This document shows, in pieces, positions 1 to 5,732 of a stretch of 7,210 nt of DNA. The position numbers and the translations under genes were made by a program. The first letter of the stretch is position 1, and each line of letters opens with the position of its first letter. Source of the DNA: an uncultured Bacteroidota bacterium (lineage in GTDB: Bacteria > Bacteroidota > Bacteroidia > Chitinophagales > Chitinophagaceae); contig CAMLGP010000134.1 of NCBI GenBank assembly GCA_946479535.1, forward strand, positions 1 to 7,210, given 5' to 3'. The notes beneath the pieces are model-generated. The model searched no databases, was not told the origin of the DNA, and saw nothing but the letters and a program-made list of their open reading frames with translations.

Positions 1-108
1 AAAGAAGAAAAGCCAAAGAAGAAAGCAGTAACCAAAGAAAAGAAATCAGAAAAGAAAGAAGCTCCCAAGGCTGCCAAAAAATCAGCCCCCCCTAAGAAAA
101 AGAAATAA
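1..108 (+). CDS. Lysine-rich C-terminal tail of an unidentified protein (partial, 5' end outside window)
   Basis: Frame 1 is open from the first base to a TAA at 106-108 and encodes 35 residues. About half are lysine; the rest are mostly Ala, Pro and Glu, ending in PPKKKK. Such basic, disordered tails occur at the C-terminus of several nucleic-acid-binding proteins in Bacteroidota, for example DNA topoisomerase I, histone-like proteins and some RNA-binding proteins. No folded domain is visible, so the family cannot be named. The reading frame is supported by its clean stop and by the terminator-like hairpin about 80 bases downstream. A purine-rich stretch could stay open by chance in other frames, but the regular Lys/Ala/Pro composition argues for real coding. 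Confidence 0.6.
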   Translation, partial: KEEKPKKKAVTKEKKSEKKEAPKAAKKSAPPKKKK

Positions 109-122
109 ACAGCAGGCTATCA

Positions 123-202
123 TAATAGCTATTGGCCATTGAACAGGATTGCCATTTGAACCATAAGTGGAATTCCGCGTTTATCTAATAGCTATCCATT
201 GA
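123..202. repeat. Imperfect direct repeat, two copies (123-142 and 186-202)
   Basis: TAATAGCTAT followed by CCATTGA occurs twice. In the first copy (123-142) the two blocks are separated by TGG; in the second (186-202) they are adjacent. That is 17 matching bases per copy, 63 bp apart. The second copy forms the left arm and loop of the terminator hairpin at 190-212. The first copy also sits in a small inverted repeat (GCTAT 116-120 with ATAGC 125-129). It may be a small local duplication of a terminator arm; no function can be assigned. Confidence 0.5.
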
Positions 203-212
203 TAGCTTTTTT
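190..212 (+). terminator. Intrinsic terminator of the upstream lysine-rich gene
   Basis: A perfect 6-bp stem, GCTATC (191-196) and GATAGC (201-206), closes a CATT loop and is followed by six T (207-212). A190-T207 can extend the stem by one pair. It lies 82 bases after the stop of the lysine-rich gene and only 16 bases before the ATG of the peptidase gene. The stem is short and half A/T, so termination may be partial. Confidence 0.6.
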
Positions 213-228
213 ATTTAAACAGACTACT

Positions 229-1959
229 ATGACCCATACAGCGGATATTCATAAATTAGAAAGGCATTTCCTGCCTGAAAATTTTGTTGTGAAAGATTGG
301 GAAACACTCGAACCTTATTTTAAAGAACTGGCGGAACGTCCGGTTGATTCCCCAAAAGCACTTGCCCAGTGGCTGAAAGATATGAGTGAGCTTGAAGCCG
401 TTATTAGTGAGGATGCCTGCTGGCGCCAGATCAAAATGACCTGCGATACGGAAAATAAAGAATTGGAGCAGTCCTTCACCTTCTTTATGATGAATATTCA
501 ACCCAGGATCCAGCCCTATGCGGATTTGCTGAATCGCAAACTCATTGAATCCCCCTTTACAAAAGAATTGGATCAGAAAAAATATTTCACCTATCTCCGA
601 ACTGTAAAAAAGAATATTGATCTATTTAGAGAATCCAATATTCAGCTCCAGGCTGAGTTAGGTGTGGAGGCTCAGAAATTTGGAGTGATCTCCGGTAAAA
701 TGACTGTTGAGGTCAAAGGACAGGAATATACACTGCAGCAGGCAGCCAAATTCCTGGAAGACCCTGATAGAAAATTGAGAGAAGAAGTTTATCGTAAAAT
801 AAACGAGCGCAGATTGCAGGATAAAGATGAATTAAATGATCTCTATAGCGGTCTGCTCAGCAAACGAAACCAGGTTGCATTGAATGCAGGGTTTCCAAAC
901 TACCGTGATTTCCGTTTTGCAGAACTTGGCCGCTTTGATTATAAAAAGGAAGACTGTTACCAGTTCCATGAAGCAGTAAAACTACATGTAATGCCACTGG
1001 TCAATCAGCTATATGAGATCAAAAAGAAAAAACTGGGACTGGATACTTTACGTCCATGGGATATTGATGCCGAACCAGAAGGAGTGGAACCATTGCATCC
1101 TTTCAAAACGGGAGCAGAACTGGTAGATAAAACCATCAGGGTTTTCAATGAGCTTAGTCCCTTTTTTGCAGATTGCCTGCGCAAAATGAAAAGTATGGGT
1201 CATCTTGACCTGGACAGTCGCAAAGGAAAGGCGCCAGGCGGTTATAATTGTCCATTGGCGGAAAGTGGCGCCCCGTTCATTTTTATGAATGCGGCAGGAC
1301 AACTGGATGACGTAACTACTATGGTCCATGAAGGTGGTCATGCCATTCATTCATTCCTGTCTCATGATCTGGAATTAAACGGATTCAAGGAATATCCCAT
1401 GGAGATAGCAGAAGTGGCAAGCATGAGCATGGAGCTTTTCACCATGGATCACTGGCATGTATTCTTTGATAATAAAGAAGAACTGATCCGCGCGAAAGAG
1501 CAGCAACTGGAAAGAGTTATTACAATTTTTCCATGGATTGCCACCATTGATAAATTCCAGCACTGGGTGTATGAACATCCCACTCATACAATCGAAGAAA
1601 GAAAGAAAGCATGGTTGCAGATCCTGAATGAATTTACCTCCCCTGTACTGGACATATCCGGGTTGGAGAAATACCGGGAATTTGGCTGGCAAAGGCAGCT
1701 ACATCTCTTTGAAGTGCCTTTCTATTACATTGAATACGGGATTGCCCAATTGGGAGCCATTGGCTTATGGCAGCAATACAAACAGAATCCGGATAAAGCG
1801 CTTAATAATTACATAACAGCCCTGGACCTGGGGGGAACCCAAACTTTACCCGAATTGTTTAAGGCGGCCGGGCTGGAATTTGACTTTTCTCCATCCCATA
1901 TTAGTGGTCTTATGCGTTTTGTAAAGGCGGAGCTTGACGGACTGCAAAATTTAGCATAA
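229..1959 (+). CDS. M3 family oligoendopeptidase (PepF-like zinc metallopeptidase)
   Basis: This 576-residue cytoplasmic zinc peptidase probably degrades short peptides, as M3 oligoendopeptidases do. The zinc motif HEGGH is at residues 367-371 (His367, Glu368, His371), and the third ligand is probably Glu395 in AEVASMSMEL. A PGGYNC segment (336-341) and an FYYIEYGIAQLGA segment (from 498) match the substrate-binding regions of the family. The helical N-terminal half is typical, there is no signal peptide, and the length is normal for Bacteroidota members. I chose the ATG at 229 over an in-frame TTG at 199, because the TTG lies inside the terminator hairpin and adds a ten-residue leader of no recognisable type. 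There is no clear Shine-Dalgarno. The gene is flanked by terminators (190-212 and 2105-2139), so it is likely monocistronic. The exact M3 subgroup is uncertain. Confidence 0.93.
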   Translation: MTHTADIHKLERHFLPENFVVKDWETLEPYFKELAERPVDSPKALAQWLKDMSELEAVISEDACWRQIKMTCDTENKELEQSFTFFMMNIQPRIQPYADLLNRKLIESPFTKELDQKKYFTYLRTVKKNIDLFRESNIQLQAELGVEAQKFGVISGKMTVEVKGQEYTLQQAAKFLEDPDRKLREEVYRKINERRLQDKDELNDLYSGLLSKRNQVALNAGFPNYRDFRFAELGRFDYKKEDCYQFHEAVKLHVMPLVNQLYEIKKKKLGLDTLRPWDIDAEPEGVEPLHPFKTGAELVDKTIRVFNELSPFFADCLRKMKSMGHLDLDSRKGKAPGGYNCPLAESGAPFIFMNAAGQLDDVTTMVHEGGHAIHSFLSHDLELNGFKEYPMEIAEVASMSMELFTMDHWHVFFDNKEELIRAKEQQLERVITIFPWIATIDKFQHWVYEHPTHTIEERKKAWLQILNEFTSPVLDISGLEKYREFGWQRQLHLFEVPFYYIEYGIAQLGAIGLWQQYKQNPDKALNNYITALDLGGTQTLPELFKAAGLEFDFSPSHISGLMRFVKAELDGLQNLA

Positions 1960-1986
1960 AATACTCCAAAAGTGGTACTGGGTAAA

Positions 1987-2018
1987 TTCGGAAATGTCGT
2001 ACGGGAATATTACTTTTG
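1987..2018 (+). promoter_or_regulatory. Candidate Bacteroidota-type promoter for a short transcript
   Basis: TACTTTTG at 2011-2018 matches the -7 consensus TAnnTTTG at every fixed base. The -33 region is poor: TTCG at 1987-1990, 20 bases upstream. It starts 28 bases after the peptidase stop and points towards the terminator at 2105-2139, with no protein gene between. One eight-base match with six fixed bases can arise by chance in AT-rich DNA. Confidence 0.35.
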
Positions 2019-2024
2019 GTTCAT

Positions 2025-2140
2025 CAAAAAATTTAATCATATCAGCGATACTGTTGCCCGCTGAACGGTATCCGAAACATAGCTACTAATCAGAGCCTTA
2101 ACCTAAGTCCCCATGTGTCTACATGGGGGCTTGTTTTTTA
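2025..2140 (+). ncRNA. Possible small RNA between the peptidase gene and the Fur-family gene
   Basis: The ends are estimated from the promoter match at 2011-2018 and the terminator at 2105-2139. Inside is a hairpin with a 9-bp stem (GATACTGTT 2047-2055 with AACGGTATC 2064-2072, one G-T pair) and an eight-base loop, GCCCGCTG. A second, longer-range pairing of AATCAGAGC (2088-2096) with GCCCTGATT (2141-2149), one mismatch, could enclose the terminator hairpin. No open reading frame of note runs through it on the plus strand. It does not match tmRNA, 6S RNA or any RNA family I can recognise. The alternative is simply the structured 3' untranslated region of the peptidase mRNA. Confidence 0.3.
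2105..2139 (+). terminator. Strong intrinsic terminator after the M3 peptidase gene
   Basis: AAGTCCCCATGT (2105-2116) pairs with ACATGGGGGCTT (2121-2132) around a GTCT loop: 12 bp with a single T-G wobble, the inner eight pairs perfect. TTGTTTTTT follows directly, with six T at 2134-2139. The T-run is only on the plus side, so it stops plus-strand transcription before it runs into the convergent Fur-family gene ending at 2161. It is 145 bases from the peptidase stop. Confidence 0.85.
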
Positions 2141-2160
2141 GCCCTGATTGAAACAAATTT

Positions 2161-2580
2161 TCAAATTGAACATTGCTTGCAGATTCCTTCCACTACTACT
2201 TCAATCTGCTTTGCAGAGTATCCTGCCGGGAGTTTTATATCGGGAGTAACCACATTATCCAGGCAATAAGTATTTTGGCATTGTTTACAAACAAAGTGAA
2301 CATGATGATCATGATGATGTCCTTCTTCACAATCATTTTTACAGAGAGCGTACAGAATGGAATTATCGGCCGTAGGAATGGTATGTATGATGCCTTTTTC
2401 AACGAAGGCCTGTAGCGTTCGGTAAATGGTAACCCTGTCAAACTTTTCACCTGCTCTTTTTTCTATATCACCATGAGCGAGTGCTCCTGTCTGATCAAGG
2501 AACAGGTTCAATATTTTTTCACGGCTGGCGGTTACACTCAGCCTGTTTTTTTTCAGAATGTCTTTTGTATCTCGCGCCAT
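2161..2580 (-). CDS. Fur-family metal-dependent transcriptional repressor (Zur-like candidate)
   Basis: This 139-residue protein has the Fur layout. A winged helix holds the recognition segment DRVTIYRTLQAFVEKGII (48-65), followed by a dimerisation domain with two structural-zinc pairs, Cys98/Cys101 (CKQC) and Cys134/Cys137 (CKQC). His36 and the histidines of HHHDHHVH (88-95), together with Cys80 and Cys84, could form the sensory metal site. The extra cysteines and the His-rich run resemble zinc sensors more than iron or peroxide sensors, but this is inference. I chose ATG 2580 over GTG 2586 because AGGAG at 2590-2586 sits five bases before the ATG. The SCO gene stop (2585-2583) is two bases upstream, so the two genes should be co-transcribed and translationally coupled. 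The likely target is the palindrome at 3234-3246 in its own operon's upstream region. Confidence 0.92.
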   Translation of the reverse strand: MARDTKDILKKNRLSVTASREKILNLFLDQTGALAHGDIEKRAGEKFDRVTIYRTLQAFVEKGIIHTIPTADNSILYALCKNDCEEGHHHDHHVHFVCKQCQNTYCLDNVVTPDIKLPAGYSAKQIEVVVEGICKQCSI

Positions 2581-2582
2581 GA

Positions 2583-3176
2583 TCACTCCTTTAGCAATTT
2601 TTTAATCTGCTTCATCATTTCTTCAACTTCACTTGGCTTCAGTCCATCATATATTTTCTTCACTTCACCTTTCTTATTCACCAATGCCCATAACTGTGAG
2701 TGTATAAACTGGTCATCTATTGAGTTCACATTGTTGGCGGGATCATCAATTGTATAACTATTGCGGGCAAGGGTATATAAACTGTCTTTTCTTCCTGTCA
2801 GGAAGACCCATTTTGCTGTATTTACTTTTAGGGAATCCGAATATTTTTTCAACTGTGCCACAGAATCTCGCTCCGGATCACAGGTATAAGAAAGGATCCG
2901 GAAATCCTTTTCATCCCTGAATCTGTCATATACTGTTCGCATATTATTGTTCATTTTGGGACAAATACCTGAGCAGGTAGTAAAAAAGAATTCTGCCACA
3001 TACACCTTTCCCTCCAAATCCTGATCCGTTACCCGTTGGCCATCCTGGTTCAAAAAAGCAAATGGCTGAACAACCGAAATGGTATCATTTTTCCGGATGG
3101 ATTTAGCTATTGCCAGGTAAAAAACCAGGGTCAGTACCACAAAAAAACCGATATAGAAGATGGTCTTTCTTTTCAT
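2583..3176 (-). CDS. SCO1/SenC family protein (copper chaperone for cytochrome oxidase assembly)
   Basis: The product has 197 residues: an N-terminal membrane anchor (about residues 7-25) and a thioredoxin-like domain facing the periplasm. The copper-binding motif CSGICP supplies Cys68 and Cys72, and the third ligand is probably His159 in QFIHSQ. The family's D-P-E-R-D segment is present at 100-104. SCO proteins deliver copper to, or reduce, the CuA site of cytochrome c oxidase subunit II; some act as redox proteins. I chose ATG 3176 over an in-frame TTG at 3182, since it begins the usual basic-then-hydrophobic anchor (MKRKTIFYIG). It is the first gene of a two-gene unit with the Fur-family gene. 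No oxidase genes lie nearby, so the partner must be encoded elsewhere. Confidence 0.93.
   Translation of the reverse strand: MKRKTIFYIGFFVVLTLVFYLAIAKSIRKNDTISVVQPFAFLNQDGQRVTDQDLEGKVYVAEFFFTTCSGICPKMNNNMRTVYDRFRDEKDFRILSYTCDPERDSVAQLKKYSDSLKVNTAKWVFLTGRKDSLYTLARNSYTIDDPANNVNSIDDQFIHSQLWALVNKKGEVKKIYDGLKPSEVEEMMKQIKKLLKE
2586..2590 (-). promoter_or_regulatory. Shine-Dalgarno for the Fur-family gene, inside the SCO gene end
   Basis: Read on the minus strand, AAAGGAG forms the last codons of the SCO gene and lies five bases before ATG 2580. It is one of few clear ribosome-binding sites in the window and decides the start. It also suggests that ribosomes finishing the SCO gene feed the Fur-family gene. 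Confidence 0.7.
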
Positions 3177-3194
3177 ATTCAATTTTTAACACCA

Positions 3195-3227
3195 CAAAGT
3201 TACCACCTTAAGTTTTTTCTTCCTCAA
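3195..3227 (-). promoter_or_regulatory. Promoter of the SCO/Fur-family operon
   Basis: On the minus strand TAACTTTG (3202 down to 3195) matches TAnnTTTG at all fixed bases. A TTG at 3227-3225 lies 22 bases upstream, within the range known for Bacteroidota promoters but long. The start of transcription should fall near 3190, giving a leader of roughly a dozen bases before ATG 3176. The palindrome at 3234-3246 is seven bases upstream of the TTG. Confidence 0.6.
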
Positions 3228-3230
3228 TCT

Positions 3231-3262
3231 TTTGCAACAATGTTGCTTTTTTCCTATCTTTG
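3231..3262 (+). promoter_or_regulatory. Promoter of the MerC-domain gene
   Basis: TTTG at 3231-3234, then 20 bases, then TATCTTTG at 3255-3262: both boxes fit the Bacteroidota consensus exactly. Transcription should begin near 3266-3270, only a few bases before ATG 3272, so the mRNA would be almost leaderless. The palindrome at 3234-3246 starts on the last base of the -33 box and fills the upstream half of the spacer. Confidence 0.7.
3234..3246. promoter_or_regulatory. Palindromic operator candidate, GCAACA-A-TGTTGC
   Basis: A perfect 6+1+6 inverted repeat lies between the two divergent promoters. It overlaps the -33 element of the MerC-side promoter and lies just upstream of the SCO-side promoter. 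Fur-family repressors bind A/T-flanked palindromes of this kind, and a Fur-family gene is in the divergon, so it is the natural candidate regulator. That it binds here, and that zinc is the signal, is inference. No second full copy was seen in the window. Confidence 0.55.
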
Positions 3263-3271
3263 TTCTCCTTT

Positions 3272-3667
3272 ATGAGTACAACCAAGGTAAATTGGGACGC
3301 ATTGGGCATTACAGCCTCCGTAGCCTGCGCAATTCATTGTGCTGTGCTCCCCCTGTTTATCTCAACCATTCCCTTATTTGGCGTAAATATCATCCACAAT
3401 CTGGCTTTTGAGGCCGGTATGGTCCTTCTGGCCTTCGGACTTGGGGCATGGTCCTTTTACCATGGTTACAAACGCCACCACCATAGTCTTCGCCCTTTTG
3501 GCTTGTTTTGCCTGGGCCTGGCCCTGCTTGTCCTGAAGCTGTTCTTTGTGCATTATGAGACCTGGCTGCTCATACCGGCAGTTGCACTTATTGTAACTGC
3601 GCATTTCCTGAATTACCGGTTTTGTCGCGTTCATAATCATGCACATTCAGACGATTGTCATCACTAG
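3272..3667 (+). CDS. MerC-domain integral membrane protein (probable metal transport or handling)
   Basis: The protein has 131 residues and about four membrane helices (near 12-32, 44-64, 74-92 and 97-115). The first helix carries CAIHC (Cys19, His22, Cys23), matching the metal-binding Cys region of the MerC family, whose founding member moves mercuric ion across the inner membrane. The C-terminal tail CRVHNHAHSDDCHH (from 118) adds two Cys and five His, a likely cytosolic metal-binding patch. ATG 3272 is preferred to an in-frame TTG at 3260, which lies within the -7 box. There are no other mer genes (merR, merA, merT, merP), so mercury resistance is unlikely. The divergent Fur-family gene points to zinc or another essential metal instead. 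The transported ion is not known. Confidence 0.85.
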   Translation: MSTTKVNWDALGITASVACAIHCAVLPLFISTIPLFGVNIIHNLAFEAGMVLLAFGLGAWSFYHGYKRHHHSLRPFGLFCLGLALLVLKLFFVHYETWLLIPAVALIVTAHFLNYRFCRVHNHAHSDDCHH

Positions 3668-3717
3668 ACACTTCTTCTATTAGTTATTATTGCTCTAACT
3701 TTCTGAAAATTATTTCC

Positions 3718-4140
3718 ATGATGAAATGGATCGTCTGTATACTATTATTGGGAGAAACCCATTGCTATGCTCAAAGTGTTGATGAATCCGCTATCAGGAA
3801 TATTCTGAATAAACAGACTGCTGAATGGAACAACGGAAACCTGGAGGAATTCATGAGGGGCTATTGGAAAAATGATTCATTAATGTTTATTGGTCAAAGT
3901 GGAATAACTTATGGATGGAGCCAGACGCTGGCTAATTATAAAAAGCATTACCCGGATACAGCTATAATGGGAAAACTGAAATTTGATATTATTCTGGTCA
4001 AATCACTCCCACCTCAATATTATCATGTCACAGGCAAATGGATGCTGAAAAGAAGTGGTGGTGATATCTCCGGTTATTTCACCTTATTATTCAGGAAAAT
4101 TAATGGGATCTGGAAGATCATTGCAGATCACAGCAGCTGA
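3718..4140 (+). CDS. Secreted DUF4440/SnoaL-like (NTF2-fold) protein
   Basis: The 140-residue product begins with a signal peptide (MMKWIVCILLLGETHCYA), with probable cleavage before Gln19. The remainder fits the small cone-shaped NTF2-like fold of DUF4440 proteins: a helix with ILNKQTAEWNNGNLEEFMRGYW (29-50, typical 'W..gd...f...w' pattern), a central segment, and a final strand pair ending in WKIIADHSS. The role of this family is mostly unknown; some NTF2-fold relatives are enzymes or ligand-binding proteins, and no catalytic residue can be named here. The start could be ATG 3718 or the adjacent ATG 3721. A longer in-frame reading from 3655 overlaps the MerC gene and would bury the signal peptide. 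TAACTTTC at 3696-3703 is a near match to a -7 box. The 3' end overlaps the convergent VanZ-like gene by 13 bp. Confidence 0.8.
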   Translation: MMKWIVCILLLGETHCYAQSVDESAIRNILNKQTAEWNNGNLEEFMRGYWKNDSLMFIGQSGITYGWSQTLANYKKHYPDTAIMGKLKFDIILVKSLPPQYYHVTGKWMLKRSGGDISGYFTLLFRKINGIWKIIADHSS

Positions 4141-4559
4141 TCTTCTGCATGAGGTGATTGAACTGCATAGCGTTGCTGCACTTTAGAGAAAATAAAATAA
4201 GAAGTTAATAATCCTACCATAGAGAAGATAATATCATACACGTCAAAGGTTCTTCCAAAAATAGGGATCAATTGCAGGTATTCATTAATTATCAGCATGC
4301 CCAGACCCATCAGGCAAACCAATCGTAGATCATATGCTGATTGAATACGAAATACCCTGGCAATAAAAAAATTTCTTCCGCTAAAAAACCAGTAAGCCCC
4401 AAATGGAATCAGGAAGGATCCGAAGAGGTTGGGAGCAATATTTAAAAAGAATCTGATGGGGTCATCGAAAAGGCCCAGCGGACGAATTATAAATTTTATA
4501 GCCCAGATTATAAGGGTACCAATTATAACAAGTCTTCTGCTGATTCTTTTTAATTCCAT
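4128..4559 (-). CDS. VanZ-like small membrane protein
   Basis: The product has 143 residues with about four membrane helices (near 8-26, 40-59, 78-97 and 108-126). The segment from Asn92 to Ile110 (NEYLQLIPIFGRTFDVYDI) resembles the conserved core of VanZ-like proteins: acidic residue and Gln in one helix, then Arg, Asp and Asp before the last helix. VanZ gives low-level teicoplanin resistance in enterococci, but most bacterial VanZ-like proteins have no known role. I chose ATG 4559 (MELKRISRRL), since the longer reading depends on a TTG at 4589. It is the last of a minus-strand series with the 74-residue protein and the GH25 gene, 104 bases after the former. The family call is moderate; membrane location is firm. 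Confidence 0.7.
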   Translation of the reverse strand: MELKRISRRLVIIGTLIIWAIKFIIRPLGLFDDPIRFFLNIAPNLFGSFLIPFGAYWFFSGRNFFIARVFRIQSAYDLRLVCLMGLGMLIINEYLQLIPIFGRTFDVYDIIFSMVGLLTSYFIFSKVQQRYAVQSPHAEDQLL

Positions 4560-4632
4560 AAATAGTGCTTGTCCGTTACTAAATGTCAAGATAAGATTTT
4601 CCGATAAACTGGCTTAACCTTGCCACAGGTAT

Positions 4633-4652
4633 TTTTAACTGAAACGTTAAAA
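4633..4652. repeat. AT-rich inverted repeat between the 74-residue gene and the VanZ-like gene
   Basis: TTTTAAC (4633-4639) and GTTAAAA (4646-4652) are perfect arms around TGAAAC. The repeat lies 11 bases beyond the stop of the 74-residue gene on the minus strand. The stem has only one G-C pair and no clear T-run beyond it, so it would be a weak terminator at best. It could be a protein-binding palindrome or chance in AT-rich DNA. Confidence 0.3.
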
Positions 4653-4663
4653 GAAGTTAGAAG

Positions 4664-4888
4664 TTACTTCCAAAGGCGGTAATAGTAGCGTAAGAGCAGG
4701 ATAAAGGCCGCTACAGCAATTACATAAAACAGTATCACTGCATAAAGGGGTCTTACTCCTGTCCAACCCAATTCAAAATAGACCCCTGCTGTTACAGTGC
4801 TCATTAGCCATAAAAGTCCATAAGAAATGGTGGAAAGGATCTTTAAGAAATATTTAATTACTTCCGGATCCCAGCCCTGCTCACCCAT
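4664..4888 (-). CDS. Small two-helix membrane protein of unknown function
   Basis: This 74-residue protein starts MGEQGWDPEVIKYFLKIL, an amphipathic N-terminal helix, followed by two membrane helices (about 17-36 and 48-67) and a short basic, aromatic tail (RYYYRLWK). I do not recognise a named domain. It is accepted as a gene because the ATG at 4888 is clean, the hydrophobic pattern is regular, there is no competing frame with sense, and it sits 32 bases after the GH25 stop on the same strand. It may be co-transcribed with the muramidase gene. A role in the envelope is only guessed from location and neighbours. Confidence 0.75.
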   Translation of the reverse strand: MGEQGWDPEVIKYFLKILSTISYGLLWLMSTVTAGVYFELGWTGVRPLYAVILFYVIAVAAFILLLRYYYRLWK

Positions 4889-4920
4889 TAATTGAAATTT
4901 GAGGAAAGGTAAGCCATCTA

Positions 4921-5706
4921 TTATTGTGCTTCCCCCGGGATTAGAAGGTTTCTGAATTCAACTGAATCACCACTGAACACATTAAAGTCAACTTTATAGG
5001 TTATGCCATTCACGTTACCCTCGTCACTATGCTGCCAGAAAATCCAGTCGCGACTGATGCGCGGCTGTTGCGGTTGATAATAGTGTGCCACCCATAAAGG
5101 ATATTCATCAAAGGCGTTGCCGAGATTTTGATTGTAGAAATCAACGTTGGTATAGATGATCGGTTTCACATGATAATATGCTTCCACTGTTTCCAGCCAT
5201 CTTCTCACTTCTCTTTGTAATGATGCCCTTGAAGCTCCATAACGCTGCTCCACATCCAGAACCGGAGGGAGATCACCGGGTTCCAGGCTCACCTTATCTA
5301 TAAAATGTTCTGCCTGCATTTTCCCGTCCTTTGTTGCGATGAAAAAATGATAGGCCCCACGAATAATATCATTACTCCTGGATTTTCTCCAGTTGCGTTT
5401 AAATTGAGGGTCAGTATTACCCAGGCCTTCCGTTGCTTTTATAAAAGCAAAGCCCAGTTTGATACGGCCTACCTGCATTTCCTTCACTTCTTCCCAGGCA
5501 ATAATATTTTGATACTTGGAAACATCGATCCCGTGGATAGTATACTCATTGGGAATGGAGATACCAAATTCAGCGTAGTGGGTTGATTTAGCCTTTGCGT
5601 ATGCCAGGAAACGATAACCCATCCACGCGGCCGCCACCACTACAACGGCGATAGTAATACTGAGAACCCATCTGATAAATTTCTTTTTCCTGCTTTTGGA
5701 GGGCAT
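4921..5706 (-). CDS. Membrane-anchored GH25 family muramidase (lysozyme)
   Basis: The 261-residue product has a basic N-terminus (MPSKSRKKKF), one membrane helix (about 13-33) and a GH25 catalytic domain (about 56-258) placed in the periplasm. GH25 enzymes cleave the N-acetylmuramic acid to N-acetylglucosamine bond of peptidoglycan. Expected active-site residues are present: Asp61 in HGIDVSKYQ, and Asp151 and Glu153 in PPVLDVEQ. The strand with IKATEG (89-94), the GAYHFF strand (117-122), WQHSDEG (224-230) and VDFNVF (239-244) are family hallmarks. The frame is open to GTG 5826, but that start would overlap the upstream gene and put 40 odd residues before the anchor, so ATG 5706 is chosen. 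There are no phage neighbours, so it is more likely a wall-remodelling enzyme than an endolysin. It is 32 bases upstream of the 74-residue membrane protein gene. Confidence 0.92.
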   Translation of the reverse strand: MPSKSRKKKFIRWVLSITIAVVVVAAAWMGYRFLAYAKAKSTHYAEFGISIPNEYTIHGIDVSKYQNIIAWEEVKEMQVGRIKLGFAFIKATEGLGNTDPQFKRNWRKSRSNDIIRGAYHFFIATKDGKMQAEHFIDKVSLEPGDLPPVLDVEQRYGASRASLQREVRRWLETVEAYYHVKPIIYTNVDFYNQNLGNAFDEYPLWVAHYYQPQQPRISRDWIFWQHSDEGNVNGITYKVDFNVFSGDSVEFRNLLIPGEAQ

Positions 5707-5732
5707 GTGGACTTGCTGGATAATATATCCGG

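Noticed and set aside
199..228. TTG start of the M3 peptidase, ten residues longer
   Set aside because: The codon lies in the loop and arm of a terminator hairpin, has no ribosome-binding site, and ATG 229 gives a normal family N-terminus.
1048..1692. Antisense open frames within the M3 peptidase gene
   Set aside because: They are shadows of a strongly conserved gene, with irregular composition and no recognisable domain.
2301..2319. ATGATG-type repeat as a microsatellite
   Set aside because: It is the reverse complement of the His/Asp codons of the metal-binding loop of the Fur-family protein and is explained by coding.
3272..3667. Mercury resistance operon
   Set aside because: Only a MerC-domain protein is present; no merR, merA, merT or merP lies nearby, and the adjoining regulator is Fur-family, not MerR-family.
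3655..3717. Earlier start of the DUF4440 gene inside the MerC gene
   Set aside because: It would add 21 polar residues before a clear signal peptide; ATG 3718 or 3721 starts exactly at it.
4921..5706. GH25 protein as a prophage endolysin
   Set aside because: It has its own membrane anchor, and no holin, spanin or phage structural gene is near; the small membrane proteins do not look like holins paired with a soluble lysin.
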